The notes: generated from the sequence alone by a model not told the origin. A stretch of 34,240 nt of DNA from an uncultured Clostridia bacterium (GCA_944393125.1 CALXZB010000015.1:1-34240); one strand, 5' to 3'. Positions 7,680 to 16,288 are shown, counted from the first letter of the stretch. A program made the numbers and translations.

Positions 7680-7750
7680 GAAAAAACTATGGAAAATTAT
7701 ATATAAAATATGATAAAATACATTAGGACAATTTTACAAGAGAGGAAGTG

Positions 7751-8554
7751 ATGCAAAATATGACAAATAAAAAAAGAGGAAAAGCAGGAAATATCAATAA
7801 ACAAAGAGAGATAGAAAAGAAAAAAAGAAAGAAAAGAAAAACAATATTAATATTAGTAATGATAATACTAATATTAGGAATTATTTGTGCATATTTATTA
7901 TCATCACCAAATTTCAGTATAAAAGAGATATCTATTAGTGGAACTAAACAAATATCAAATGCAGAAATTATCAAATTAGCAGAAGTAAAAGTAGGAGATA
8001 ATATATTTTCTAAAATCGGAATTGTAATGAAGGTCAGACTAAAACAAAATGGATATATTGAAGATGCAAAAATAAATAAAATATATCCAAATAAAATAGA
8101 AATCGAAATAGTAGAAAGGCAAAAACAATTTCAAATAAAACTAGAAAAAGAAGGATATATTTATATAGATGAACAAGGATATATTTTAGAATATGGAACA
8201 GACAAGCTAAAGCTACCTGAAATTATAGGAATAGATGCAGAACAAAATGATGTTGGAAAAATTAGAAGATTAGATGAAAACAATTTAGGAAAAATGGAAA
8301 ATATATTACAAATTAGAGAAAGATGTAAAGAAATAGGAATTGCAGATAAAATAACTCAATTTCAAGTAGAAGATGAATATATAATTAAATTAGAAAATGA
8401 TGGGATAACAATAAACTTAGGAGATGCTAGTAACCTAAAAAATAGAATATATTATTTAAATGCTATATTAAAACAAGAAGCAGGAAATAGAGGAATAATA
8501 TATATAAACGGAGATCTTAATGAAGGATTTACACCATATTTTAGCGCAGAATAA
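7751..8554 (+). CDS. ftsQ: Cell division protein FtsQ/DivIB
   Basis: This bitopic divisome protein, with FtsL and FtsB/DivIC, links the Z-ring to septal wall synthesis. The N-terminus is strongly basic (residues 8-35), followed by one membrane helix (about 36-53). The POTRA domain begins at FSIKEISISGTKQISNAEI, runs through GDNIFSKIGIVM and is followed by the FtsQ-type beta domain with YPNKIEIEIVER. The 267-aa length is normal. The start is uncertain between GTG 7748, ATG 7751 and ATG 7760: GAGG (7742-7745) is 5 bases from ATG 7751, which is chosen. It lies 20 bases before the first DUF881 gene. ftsL and divIC are not seen in this window. Confidence 0.9.
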   Translation: MQNMTNKKRGKAGNINKQREIEKKKRKKRKTILILVMIILILGIICAYLLSSPNFSIKEISISGTKQISNAEIIKLAEVKVGDNIFSKIGIVMKVRLKQNGYIEDAKINKIYPNKIEIEIVERQKQFQIKLEKEGYIYIDEQGYILEYGTDKLKLPEIIGIDAEQNDVGKIRRLDENNLGKMENILQIRERCKEIGIADKITQFQVEDEYIIKLENDGITINLGDASNLKNRIYYLNAILKQEAGNRGIIYINGDLNEGFTPYFSAE

Positions 8555-8574
8555 GAAAGATAGGAGATACTATT

Positions 8575-9306
8575 ATGAATAAAAAAACAATAAGTTTAGT
8601 ATTAGGGCTAATGTGCTTACTTTTAACATGTGGAGTTGTAATACAAATAAAAACTATTAATGGAACAGGAACAACTGTAAGCACAAATGCTAAAGAAAAT
8701 GAATTGCGTGATGCAGTTTTAAAAGCAAAAGAAAAATATGATAACTTATACAATGATTTAGAGAATATGGAAGAACAATTAGAAATAGAAAGAACAAATT
8801 CAACTAAAAATAATTCAGAACTTGAAGAACTAGAAAATACAATAAAAGAAGGAAATAAAATTTTAGGATTATCAGAAGTAACTGGAGATGGAATAATAAT
8901 AACAGTTAACGATAATCAAAAAATTACATCAAATGATTGGATATTAGACTTAAATGAATTAATAGTGCATGATTTAGATTTGATGAAAATAGTAAATGAA
9001 CTTAAAAACGCAGGTGCAGAAGCTATATCAATAAATGGTCAAAGAATAATAACTACATCTGCAATTGAATGTGATGGTAATGTAATAATGATAAATGGAG
9101 AAAAAATAGCAGCACCATTTGAAATTAAAGCAATAGGACTTCCTGAAGCATTATTAGCAATATGTAGAATTGGAGGGTATGTAGATGTATTAATAGATAG
9201 ACAGCTAGAAGTAAAAGTTGAAACATCAAATACTCTTAAAGAAAAAATAACAATTCCAAAATATACAGGAGTTATCAACTTTGAATATGCTGAAACCAAA
9301 AAATAA
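8575..9306 (+). CDS. DUF881 family membrane-anchored protein, copy 1
   Basis: The 243-aa protein has one N-terminal membrane helix (about 7-25), a coiled coil (about 38-95, EKYDNLYNDLENMEEQLEIE) and a C-terminal globular DUF881 domain with the family signatures VTGDGIIITVND, LNELIVHDLDLMKIVNELKNAGAEAISINGQRI and IGLPEALLAICRIGG. DUF881 proteins (B. subtilis YlxW/YlxX group) sit between divIB and ftsA in Firmicutes and are linked to division and sporulation, but the molecular role is not settled. The start ATG 8575 has SD TAGGAGA. A second, diverged copy follows 19 bases later. Confidence 0.88.
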   Translation: MNKKTISLVLGLMCLLLTCGVVIQIKTINGTGTTVSTNAKENELRDAVLKAKEKYDNLYNDLENMEEQLEIERTNSTKNNSELEELENTIKEGNKILGLSEVTGDGIIITVNDNQKITSNDWILDLNELIVHDLDLMKIVNELKNAGAEAISINGQRIITTSAIECDGNVIMINGEKIAAPFEIKAIGLPEALLAICRIGGYVDVLIDRQLEVKVETSNTLKEKITIPKYTGVINFEYAETKK

Positions 9307-9325
9307 GGAATTGGAGGAATGATTG

Positions 9326-10060
9326 GTGAAAAAAAATAAAATTAGTAAAGAAAAACTAGTAATGTCAATAACAGTAGGAATATCATCTTTTGCATTAATG
9401 CTAGTAATGTTTATGCAATTTAAAGTAGTAAATCAAACCAATATTACAGAAATTGAAACAATGCAAGAATCAGAATTGAAGCTAGAACTTGCTAGTTGGA
9501 GAGAAAAATATAATGAGCTTAATGAGAAATATACAGAAATTACAACTAAAATCGAAGAATATAAAAGTGAAAGTGTTTCTGACGAAAAAACAGCAGAATT
9601 ATTACAAGATGAATTAGAACAATTAAATAAAGCACTAGGTAAAACAGATGTAGAAGGAGAAGGTATAGTAATACAAATAGTTGATAAAAAAGGTGAGCCG
9701 TTAGGTGATGATGCATATGTTGATGCAATTATTGCAGAAAATTTATTAATAATTGTAAATCAACTATTTGGAGCAGGAGCTGAAGCTATTTCTATAAATG
9801 GAAATAGAATCATAACAACAACAACTATAACAGATATAGGATATTCTGATTACATAAAAGTAAATAGTAATAGAATACCAGATAATACATATATAATAAA
9901 TGCTATAGGAAATCCTGACTACTTAAGAAGTGCTGTATTAGGAAAAGGTGGACATGTTGATGAACTAAAAGAGCTTGGACATGAAACAAGTGTTAAAGAA
10001 AGCAAAAATATATTAATAGAAAAATATGATGGAGAAATAACTTCAAAATATATTGATTAG
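9326..10060 (+). CDS. DUF881 family membrane-anchored protein, copy 2
   Basis: This is the second member of a tandem DUF881 pair: a membrane helix (about 10-30), a coiled coil (about 45-95) and the DUF881 domain with VEGEGIVIQIVDKKGEP, ENLLIIVNQLFGAGAEAISINGNRI and IGNPDYLRSAVLGKGG. The start is GTG 9326 (8 bases after GGAGG, 9313-9317) or TTG 9323; the proteins differ by one residue. The stop codon TAG supplies the first G of the SD of the next gene, sbp, so the two are coupled. The order ftsQ - DUF881 - DUF881 - sbp - ftsA is a known Firmicutes arrangement. Confidence 0.87.
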   Translation: MKKNKISKEKLVMSITVGISSFALMLVMFMQFKVVNQTNITEIETMQESELKLELASWREKYNELNEKYTEITTKIEEYKSESVSDEKTAELLQDELEQLNKALGKTDVEGEGIVIQIVDKKGEPLGDDAYVDAIIAENLLIIVNQLFGAGAEAISINGNRIITTTTITDIGYSDYIKVNSNRIPDNTYIINAIGNPDYLRSAVLGKGGHVDELKELGHETSVKESKNILIEKYDGEITSKYID

Positions 10061-10070
10061 GAGGTATAAG

Positions 10071-10454
10071 ATGATATTAATAGCTATAATACTAGGGTGT
10101 TTAATTGGTGTACTAATAGGAATAAATGCACCTGTAATACCATATACATATTCAACATTTTTAGCAATAGCAGTTGTGGCTGCACTTGATTCTGTGTTTG
10201 GAGGAATAACATCAGTATTAAAGAAAAATTTTGATTTAACAATATTTATTTCAGGATTTTTCTGCAATAGTATTCTTTCAATAGCATTAACATATTTAGG
10301 ACAAAAACTAAATTTGGATATATACTTAGCAGCATTAGTTGTTTTTGTAGGAAGAATGTTTACTAATTTAACTATAATGAGAAGATATTATATTGAAAAA
10401 TGGACTTTAAAAATACAAGAAAAGAAAAAAAATAAAATACAGTCTGAAAAATAA
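10071..10454 (+). CDS. sbp: Small basic protein Sbp (DUF1290)
   Basis: The 127-aa membrane protein has three to four hydrophobic helices and a basic C-terminal tail (RRYYIEKWTLKIQEKKKNK). It matches the Sbp/DUF1290 family, encoded upstream of ftsA in Bacillus and Clostridia. Recognisable stretches are GCLIGVLIGINAPVIPYTYS, AALDSVFGGITSVLKKNFD and the FISGFFCNSILSIALTYLG helix. Its function is not established. ATG 10071 is fixed by GGAGG at 10060-10064, which overlaps the stop of the previous gene. It is the last gene before the ftsA promoter region. Confidence 0.88.
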   Translation: MILIAIILGCLIGVLIGINAPVIPYTYSTFLAIAVVAALDSVFGGITSVLKKNFDLTIFISGFFCNSILSIALTYLGQKLNLDIYLAALVVFVGRMFTNLTIMRRYYIEKWTLKIQEKKKNKIQSEK

Positions 10455-10522
10455 TATTACAAAAACATTACAAAATATTTCTAAATTATTACAAAAATAT
10501 TTCAAAAATATTTCAAATTTTA

Positions 10523-10551
10523 TTGACTTTTTTTATAAAATGTAATATATA
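10523..10551 (+). promoter_or_regulatory. SigA promoter upstream of ftsA
   Basis: TTGACT (10523-10528), a 17-base spacer and TATATA (10546-10551) give a likely SigA promoter about 40 bases before the ftsA TTG start. The 60 bases upstream (10456-10517) hold short AT-rich repeats built from ATTACAAAA and ATATTTCAAA. Confidence 0.65.
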
Positions 10552-10589
10552 TAACACTAAGAATATACAAAATAAATGGAGGAATTATC

Positions 10590-11819
10590 TTGGCAATAGG
10601 TGATATCATAGTTGGTATTGATATAGGTACATCTAAAGTTTGCACTGTTGTTGGAGAAGTAAATAATTTTGGCCAAATTGAGACTATTTGCAGTACATCA
10701 ACGAAATGTTCAGGATTAAAAAAGGGGAAAATAATCAATGAAGAAGAAATTAGTTTAAGTATTGCAAAAACTATAAAAGACGCTGAAGATGAGGCAAATT
10801 TTAAAATAAACTCTGCATATGTAACAATTCCTGGTAAATATATAACTATAGTTCAAAATAGTATATTAAAAGAACTAAAAGATAAATTTGCAGGAATAGC
10901 ATTAAAAGATGTTCAAAATGCAATAATGCAAGCTAAGGACATAGAAATACCAGAAGGAAAAACAATAATAGATATAGTACCATCAGAAGTAGTGCTTGAT
11001 AATGGTAGAACAGTAATTGACCCTGTTGGAAATTTAAGTTCAAATTTTACATTAAAGGCACAAATTATTTTGGCTGACAAAGAATATGTTAGACAGTTAA
11101 CTACAATATTTAAAAGAGTTGGAATAGAAATAGATGGAATAGTTCCAACAGCATTAGCAGAAAGAAATCTAATGTTAGATACTAATGAATTATATGATAA
11201 TGTAATGTTATTAGATATAGGAGCAGGAAATACAGAAATTGGTGTATTTGAAGGAAATACATTTATATACACTAATACGATTCCACTAGGCGGAGACAAT
11301 ATTACAAATGATTTATCATTAGTTCTAAATATTTCTGAAGAAGAAGCTGAAAAGCTAAAAAAACAATACGGATTAGCACTAAGATCATTTATAGATAATG
11401 ATAATGAAATTATGCTAAATACATGTAAAGATGAAAGCAGAAATAAAGTTATAAAAAGTTCTGAACTAATCGAGATTATAGAAGCAAGAATTGAAGAAAT
11501 ATTTACAATAGTTAACAAAGATATAACCAAACAAAATATAAAGCAAAACATCAATACAGTAATATTAACAGGAAGAGGAATAACTAACATAAATAAGAGT
11601 GATGTTGCAGGAAAAATAAATTTAAATATACCTGTAAAAATGTCAACAGGAAGAGCAATCAGCACAGTAAAGCCAGAATTTAGAACTAGTTATGCACTTG
11701 TAAGATATATTGCAGCCAGACCATTTACTAAATCAGTATCAAGCAATATTGATTCACAAGCAAATGAAAGTGTATTTAAAGTAATAATGGATAGAATAAA
11801 AGAATTTTTTTATTCTTAA
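10590..11819 (+). CDS. ftsA: Cell division protein FtsA
   Basis: This actin-like ATPase tethers FtsZ filaments to the membrane and recruits later divisome proteins. The N-terminus IIVGIDIGTSKVCTVVGE is the phosphate-1 motif of the actin/Hsp70 fold. LLDIGAGNTEIGVF and TVILTGRGITNI are the phosphate-2 and adenosine motifs. The C-terminus after a short linker is an amphipathic helix (VFKVIMDRIKEFF), the membrane-targeting sequence. The length is 409 aa. The start is TTG 10590 with a strong SD (TGGAGGA, 10577-10583). It is followed by ftsZ after 71 bases without a terminator, so co-transcription is expected. Confidence 0.95.
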   Translation: MAIGDIIVGIDIGTSKVCTVVGEVNNFGQIETICSTSTKCSGLKKGKIINEEEISLSIAKTIKDAEDEANFKINSAYVTIPGKYITIVQNSILKELKDKFAGIALKDVQNAIMQAKDIEIPEGKTIIDIVPSEVVLDNGRTVIDPVGNLSSNFTLKAQIILADKEYVRQLTTIFKRVGIEIDGIVPTALAERNLMLDTNELYDNVMLLDIGAGNTEIGVFEGNTFIYTNTIPLGGDNITNDLSLVLNISEEEAEKLKKQYGLALRSFIDNDNEIMLNTCKDESRNKVIKSSELIEIIEARIEEIFTIVNKDITKQNIKQNINTVILTGRGITNINKSDVAGKINLNIPVKMSTGRAISTVKPEFRTSYALVRYIAARPFTKSVSSNIDSQANESVFKVIMDRIKEFFYS

Positions 11820-11890
11820 AATAATAGCAATAATAGTTTGCTAAAAAGAAATCAACAAATTAAAAATATAATTTTAGGGAGGAATTCTTT

Positions 11891-13000
11891 ATGATGGAAT
11901 GTGAAGACGTTACAATGATGGACGGAACAGCTACAATAAAGGTAATAGGAGTAGGCGGAGCAGGTAATAATGCAGTAAATAGAATGATTGAATCTGGAAT
12001 AAAAGGAGTAGAATTCATTGCCGTCAATACTGATAGACAAGCCTTACAAAAATCAAAAGCAGGAACAAAAATTCAAATAGGAGAAAAAGTTACAAGAGGT
12101 CTTGGAGCAGGAGCTAATCCAGATATTGGAGCTCAATCAGCAGAAGAAAACAAATCTGAAATTGCTGAAACACTAAGAGGAGCAGACATGGTATTTGTTA
12201 CAGCTGGAATGGGTGGTGGAACAGGAACAGGAGCTGCACCAATAGTAGCACAAGCTGCTAAAGAAATGGGAATATTAACAATAGGTGTAGTTACAAAACC
12301 ATTTACATTTGAAGGAAAGAAAAGACTTTCTCAAGCAGAAAGAGGAATTGAAAGCTTAAAAGGAAAAGTTGATTCATTAGTAGTAATACCAAATGATAAG
12401 TTATTACAAATAATAGATAGAAAAACATCAATAAATGAAGCATTTAAAATGGCTGATGATGTTTTAAGACAAGGTGTTCAAGGTATATCAGATTTAATTG
12501 CAGTAACAGGAACAGTAAATTTGGACTTCGCTGATGTAAAAACAATAATGTTAAATACAGGAATGGCTCATATGGGAGTTGGTAGAGCATCAGGAGAAAA
12601 CCGTGCTGAAGATGCAGCAAAACAAGCAGTACAGAGTCCATTGTTAGAAACTTCAATCGAAGGTGCTAGAGGAGTTATTATAAATATAACAGGTGGAGAA
12701 GATTTAGGATTACATGAAGTAAATACAGCAGCAGAACTTGTTCAAAGAAGTGTAGATCCTGAAGCTAATATTATATTCGGAACAGTTACTGATCCAGATA
12801 TGAAAGATGAAATACAAATCACAGTTATTGCAACAGGTTTTGAAAAACCAGAATCACGTATATCATCAACAGTAGATAGTTATATAAATAAATCATGGGA
12901 AAAGAAAACAAGTTCAATTCCAGTATCTGATGTAAATTCATCACAAGGAGATTTAGATATACCAGCTTTCTTACGTAAAAATAAGAATAAAAATTTATAA
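11891..13000 (+). CDS. ftsZ: Cell division protein FtsZ
   Basis: This tubulin-like GTPase forms the Z-ring. The GTP-binding segment [15 protein letters not shown] opens the fold, the tubulin signature GGGTGTG is at 108-114, and the catalytic T7 loop [11 protein letters not shown] starts at 210. The C-terminal conserved peptide DIPAFLRK (356-363), the docking site for FtsA, is intact after a short linker. The length of 369 aa is normal. ATG 11891 lies 8 bases after AGGGAGG (11876-11882). It is followed by a strong terminator, so ftsZ is separated from the sporulation genes spoIIGA and sigE. Confidence 0.98.
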   Translation: MMECEDVTMMDGTATIKVIGVGGAGNNAVNRMIESGIKGVEFIAVNTDRQALQKSKAGTKIQIGEKVTRGLGAGANPDIGAQSAEENKSEIAETLRGADMVFVTAGMGGGTGTGAAPIVAQAAKEMGILTIGVVTKPFTFEGKKRLSQAERGIESLKGKVDSLVVIPNDKLLQIIDRKTSINEAFKMADDVLRQGVQGISDLIAVTGTVNLDFADVKTIMLNTGMAHMGVGRASGENRAEDAAKQAVQSPLLETSIEGARGVIINITGGEDLGLHEVNTAAELVQRSVDPEANIIFGTVTDPDMKDEIQITVIATGFEKPESRISSTVDSYINKSWEKKTSSIPVSDVNSSQGDLDIPAFLRKNKNKNL

Positions 13001-13010
13001 AATAAAAGAG

Positions 13011-13043
13011 AATCAGTATTAAAAACTAATACTGATTTTTTTT
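13011..13043 (+). terminator. Rho-independent terminator after ftsZ
   Basis: AATCAGTATT (13011-13020) pairs with AATACTGATT (13028-13037) around a 7-base loop and is followed by a run of T. It ends the ftsA-ftsZ transcript. Confidence 0.92.
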
Positions 13044-13090
13044 AACAAACATTAATAAATTATTATAAAAATATATCAAAATTTTATTTT

Positions 13091-13115
13091 TTTCGCGAAA
13101 CAAAAAAAGTATAAT
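13091..13115 (+). promoter_or_regulatory. spoIIGA promoter with 0A-box-like palindrome
   Basis: TATAAT (13110-13115) is a consensus -10 box with no SigA -35 hexamer at the right distance. Instead the palindrome TTTCGCGAAA (13091-13100) lies 9 bases upstream. Each half differs by one base from the Spo0A box TGNCGAA. In B. subtilis the spoIIG promoter is SigA-dependent and switched on by Spo0A bound next to and over a poor -35 region, so the layout agrees. The Spo0A reading is an inference. Confidence 0.55.
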
Positions 13116-13131
13116 ATAAAACTAGAAACAG

Positions 13132-14028
13132 GTGATTAAAATAACTATTTATATAGATGTTATATTTTTAGAAAATTTAATAATGAATTCTATAATATTA
13201 TATGCAACAGCAATAATATTAAAGATAAAACCTAAAATGATAAAAATTATTATATCAAGTGCTATAGGAAGTATATATGCAATAATTACATACATAACAG
13301 AAATTGAAATATATACATCAGTAATATTAAAAACAATTTTAGCGATAATCATAGTGTATATTGCATTTAATCCTCAAAATCTAAAAAAAATGTTAAAAGA
13401 AGTTGCAATATTTTACTTAACATCTTTTGTGTTTGGAGGAGCAACATTATACTTAATTTATTATATAAAGCCACAAGAAATATTTATTAAAAATGGTATG
13501 TTTGTAGGGACATATATATTAAAAGTAATACTGCTAGGAGGTATATTTGCTTTAATAATTATTAAAATTTCTTCAAAAATTATTAAAGATAAAATAACTC
13601 CTAAAGATATATATTGCAATATAAAAATAAAAATAGATAATAAAATAATTGAAACCAAAGGAATGATAGATACAGGAAATCTTGTAAAAGAACCTATAAC
13701 AAATACACCAGTAGTTATTTTAGAAAGTACACTTTTAGAAAAAGCATTACCAACAATAATCTTAAATAATTTAGAAAATATATTATCTGGAGATTTAAGT
13801 CAAATTCCGAAAGAGATACAAGAAAAATATATATCAAAATTAAGGTGTATTCCATTTTCATCATTAGGAAAACAAAATGGTATGCTATTAGGAATAAAAG
13901 CTGATGAAATCGAAGTTGAAACTGAATATGAAAAAAAAGTTTCTAATAATGTAATTATAGGTATATATGATAAAACATTAACCAAAAGAGGAGAATATAG
14001 AGCTTTAGTAGGAATAGAACTAGTATAA
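13132..14028 (+). CDS. spoIIGA: Sporulation sigma-E processing peptidase SpoIIGA
   Basis: This membrane-embedded aspartic protease cleaves pro-SigE in the mother cell after asymmetric division. The first ~155 residues form five membrane helices, starting TIYIDVIFLENLIMNSIILY, which aligns with the family's M-x-IYxDV start. The cytosolic C-terminal domain has the catalytic Asp in MIDTGNL (Asp180 counting from the GTG). It ends with YDKTLTKRGEYRALVGIELV. The only standard start is GTG 13132, but that codon lies inside the SD-like AGGTGAT (13130-13136). The family's usual first residue falls on ATA 13141, 4 bases after this SD, so initiation may be non-canonical. It lies upstream of sigE, as in other spore formers. 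Confidence 0.93.
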   Translation: MIKITIYIDVIFLENLIMNSIILYATAIILKIKPKMIKIIISSAIGSIYAIITYITEIEIYTSVILKTILAIIIVYIAFNPQNLKKMLKEVAIFYLTSFVFGGATLYLIYYIKPQEIFIKNGMFVGTYILKVILLGGIFALIIIKISSKIIKDKITPKDIYCNIKIKIDNKIIETKGMIDTGNLVKEPITNTPVVILESTLLEKALPTIILNNLENILSGDLSQIPKEIQEKYISKLRCIPFSSLGKQNGMLLGIKADEIEVETEYEKKVSNNVIIGIYDKTLTKRGEYRALVGIELV

Positions 14029-14036
14029 AAATATGT

Positions 14037-14073
14037 AAGAAATAATCACAAAATAGCGATTATTTCTTTTTTT
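14037..14073 (+). terminator. Terminator-like hairpin between spoIIGA and sigE
   Basis: AAGAAATAATC (14037-14047) pairs perfectly with GATTATTTCTT (14058-14068) around a 10-base loop and is followed by a T-run. In B. subtilis spoIIGA and sigE are one operon, so a terminator here would partly uncouple them. Confidence 0.75.
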
Positions 14074-14163
14074 CTACAATAAGAAAAGACAGTATTTTCA
14101 TATATTAAGTTGTACAATTAAATAAGAAAGAGAGGTGAAGAATAAAAAAGAAAGGAAGGGAAT

Positions 14164-14907
14164 ATGAACATAATTGAATTAATAAAAAAAAGCATAAGTA
14201 ATATTTGTACAAAATATATAGAAGATAGCTATGATGATGAAGAAATAATTCTTCCAATATTTTATGTTGCAGGAAGTCAAACTCTGCCACCGCCATTATC
14301 AGCAGAAGAAGAAGCGGAAATCATTAATAAATTAGACACAAATGAAAATGTAGAAGCAAGAAAAACACTAGTAGAAAGAAATTTAAGACTAGTAGTATAT
14401 ATAGCAAAAAAATTTGAAAATACAGGAATAGGAATAGAAGATTTAATCTCTATTGGAACAATAGGTTTAATGAAAGGTGTAAATACATTTAACTCAGAAA
14501 AAAAGATAAAACTGGCAACATATGCTTCAAGATGTATAGAAAATGAAATTTTGATGTATTTAAGAAGAAATAATAAGTTAAAATCTGAAGTTTCAATTGA
14601 TGAACCATTAAATAAAGATAGTGATGGAAATGAATTATTATTATCAGACATATTAGGAACTGATCCGGATATTACATACAGAAGATTAGAAGATGAAGTT
14701 GATATGAAACTATTAAAAGAGGCAATAAAAAAACTAAATAATAGAGAAAAAAACATTATGGAAATGAGATTTGGTTTTATTAGTGGAAAAGAAAAGACTC
14801 AAAAAGAAGTTGCAGATGAACTTGGAATTTCACAAAGTTATATTTCAAGATTAGAAAAAAAGATTATAAATAAAATGAAAAAAGAAATTATGAGTAAAAC
14901 AGGATAA
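14164..14907 (+). CDS. sigE: RNA polymerase sporulation sigma factor SigE (pro-form)
   Basis: This is the mother-cell sigma factor made as an inactive precursor. Residues 1 to about 33 are the pro-sequence, followed by [18 protein letters not shown], the conserved region around the SpoIIGA cleavage site. Region 2 ([23 protein letters not shown], then the [16 protein letters not shown] helix read here as [12 protein letters not shown]) and [18 protein letters not shown] are near-identical to the B. subtilis protein. Region 4 has [22 protein letters not shown]. The 247-aa length is normal. ATG 14164 has SD AAAGGAAGGG. sigG, which follows sigE in Bacillus and many Clostridia, is absent here; the next gene is ynbB. 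Confidence 0.96.
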   Translation: MNIIELIKKSISNICTKYIEDSYDDEEIILPIFYVAGSQTLPPPLSAEEEAEIINKLDTNENVEARKTLVERNLRLVVYIAKKFENTGIGIEDLISIGTIGLMKGVNTFNSEKKIKLATYASRCIENEILMYLRRNNKLKSEVSIDEPLNKDSDGNELLLSDILGTDPDITYRRLEDEVDMKLLKEAIKKLNNREKNIMEMRFGFISGKEKTQKEVADELGISQSYISRLEKKIINKMKKEIMSKTG

Positions 14908-14966
14908 TAAACATAAAATAATTATTAAAATGTGCATAAAATATAGATTTTTAACTAAAAAAATAG

Positions 14967-14972
14967 TATAAT
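14967..14972 (+). promoter_or_regulatory. -10 box upstream of the YnbB-type gene
   Basis: TATAAT (14967-14972) lies 36 bases before the ATG at 15008. The matching -35 region is poor (no TTGACA-like hexamer at 16-18 bases), so this promoter may be weak or need an activator. Confidence 0.4.
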
Positions 14973-15007
14973 ATAACAGAAAAATAAATATAAGGAGAAT
15001 CAATAAA

Positions 15008-16261
15008 ATGTATAGCAAATTTGGAATAAAAAATGAAATATTAGAATTATCAAAAGAAGTAGAAAATGATTGCGAAACACAATTCAAAAAAATAGAAAAA
15101 ATAAAAGAAATAAATAGTTTTAAAGTATTATCAGCATTTCAAAAATGTGGATTATCAGAAATGCATTTACAATCTTCAACAGGTTATGGAATAGATGAAC
15201 CTGGAAGAAATAAAATAGAAGAAATATATTCTGAAATTTTTAATACTGAAGATGCTCTAGTAAGGAGTCAATTAATTTCAGGAACTCATGCTTTAGCTGT
15301 AACATTATTTGGAATACTAAGACCAGGGGATACAATGCTAAGCATTACAGGAGCACCATATGATACATTACAAACAATAATAGGAATAAGCAAAGAACAA
15401 AGCAAAAGTTCATTAAAAGAATTTGGAATAAAATATGAACAAATTGGACTAATAGGAAATGATTTTGACATAGATAAAATAAAAGAAAGAGTTTCTAAAA
15501 AGGACATTAAATTAATAGAAATTCAAAGATCAAGAGGATATTCAACAAGAAAAAGCTTAACAATAGAAAAAATAGAGAAAGCCATTAAAGCTATAAGAGA
15601 AGTAAATTCAGAAGTAATAATTATGGTTGACAATTGTTATGGTGAATTTGTAGAAGAAAGAGAACCAACAGATGTTGGAGCAGATATCATAGTTGGTTCT
15701 TTAATGAAAAACTTAGGAGCAGGAATAGCAACAAGTGGTGCCTATATAGCAGGAAAAAGAAAACTGATAGAACTATGTGCTGAAAGATTAACAGCTCCAG
15801 GGGTAGGAAAAGAAATAGGACCTTCATTAAACCAAAATACATCATTTATAAAAGGATTGTTTTTTGCACCAAGTGTTGTATCAAGTAGTGTAAAAACAGC
15901 AATATTTGCAAGCAGAATATTAGAAAAATTGGGGTATAAAGTAGATCCGAAATATGATGAGCCAAGAGCTGATATTGTTCAAACAATAGAATTAAATTCA
16001 GCAGAAAAATTAATAAAATTTTGTCAAGGTATTCAAATGGGGTCACCAATAGATAGTGATGTAATTCCAGAACCAAGTGATATGGCAGGATATGATGACA
16101 AAGTTATAATGGCAGCAGGAACATTTACACAAGGTTCAACAATAGAACTTAGTTGTGATGGACCAATTCGTGAACCATATATTGCATATATGCAGGGAGG
16201 ATTAACATACGAATATGGCAAACTTGGAATATTAAAGGCTATATCTAAACTATATTTTTAG
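15008..16261 (+). CDS. ynbB: YnbB-type PLP-dependent protein (methionine gamma-lyase / aluminium-resistance family)
   Basis: The 417-aa fold-type I PLP enzyme belongs to the family annotated as aluminium resistance protein or methionine gamma-lyase-like (PF06838 type); its true substrate is not known. The PLP lysine is probably Lys234 in GSLMKNLGAGIA, preceded by the cofactor-binding VDNCYGEFVE. SGTHALAVTLFGILRPGD binds the phosphate, and GTFTQGSTIELSCDGP near the C-terminus is a family hallmark. ATG 15008 has SD AAGGAGAA. In Bacillus and Clostridia this gene is found near glnR, hfq or miaA; here it stands between sigE and a response regulator. Cys/Met degradation is a plausible role only. 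Confidence 0.88.
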   Translation: MYSKFGIKNEILELSKEVENDCETQFKKIEKIKEINSFKVLSAFQKCGLSEMHLQSSTGYGIDEPGRNKIEEIYSEIFNTEDALVRSQLISGTHALAVTLFGILRPGDTMLSITGAPYDTLQTIIGISKEQSKSSLKEFGIKYEQIGLIGNDFDIDKIKERVSKKDIKLIEIQRSRGYSTRKSLTIEKIEKAIKAIREVNSEVIIMVDNCYGEFVEEREPTDVGADIIVGSLMKNLGAGIATSGAYIAGKRKLIELCAERLTAPGVGKEIGPSLNQNTSFIKGLFFAPSVVSSSVKTAIFASRILEKLGYKVDPKYDEPRADIVQTIELNSAEKLIKFCQGIQMGSPIDSDVIPEPSDMAGYDDKVIMAAGTFTQGSTIELSCDGPIREPYIAYMQGGLTYEYGKLGILKAISKLYF

Positions 16262-16288
16262 TTTTTAATACATTTTTAGGAAAAAAAC

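Noticed and set aside
10913..11665. 250-codon ORF on the minus strand inside ftsA
   Set aside because: It is antisense to a complete, motif-rich ftsA and reads as a low-complexity Ser/Ile/Leu/Phe protein, as expected from the complement of AT-rich codons; no SD or family pattern.
14085..14135. SigE-type promoter before sigE (GTATT ... TGTACAAT)
   Set aside because: The -10-like TGTACAAT matches the SigE consensus only in part, and such boxes are common by chance in this base composition.
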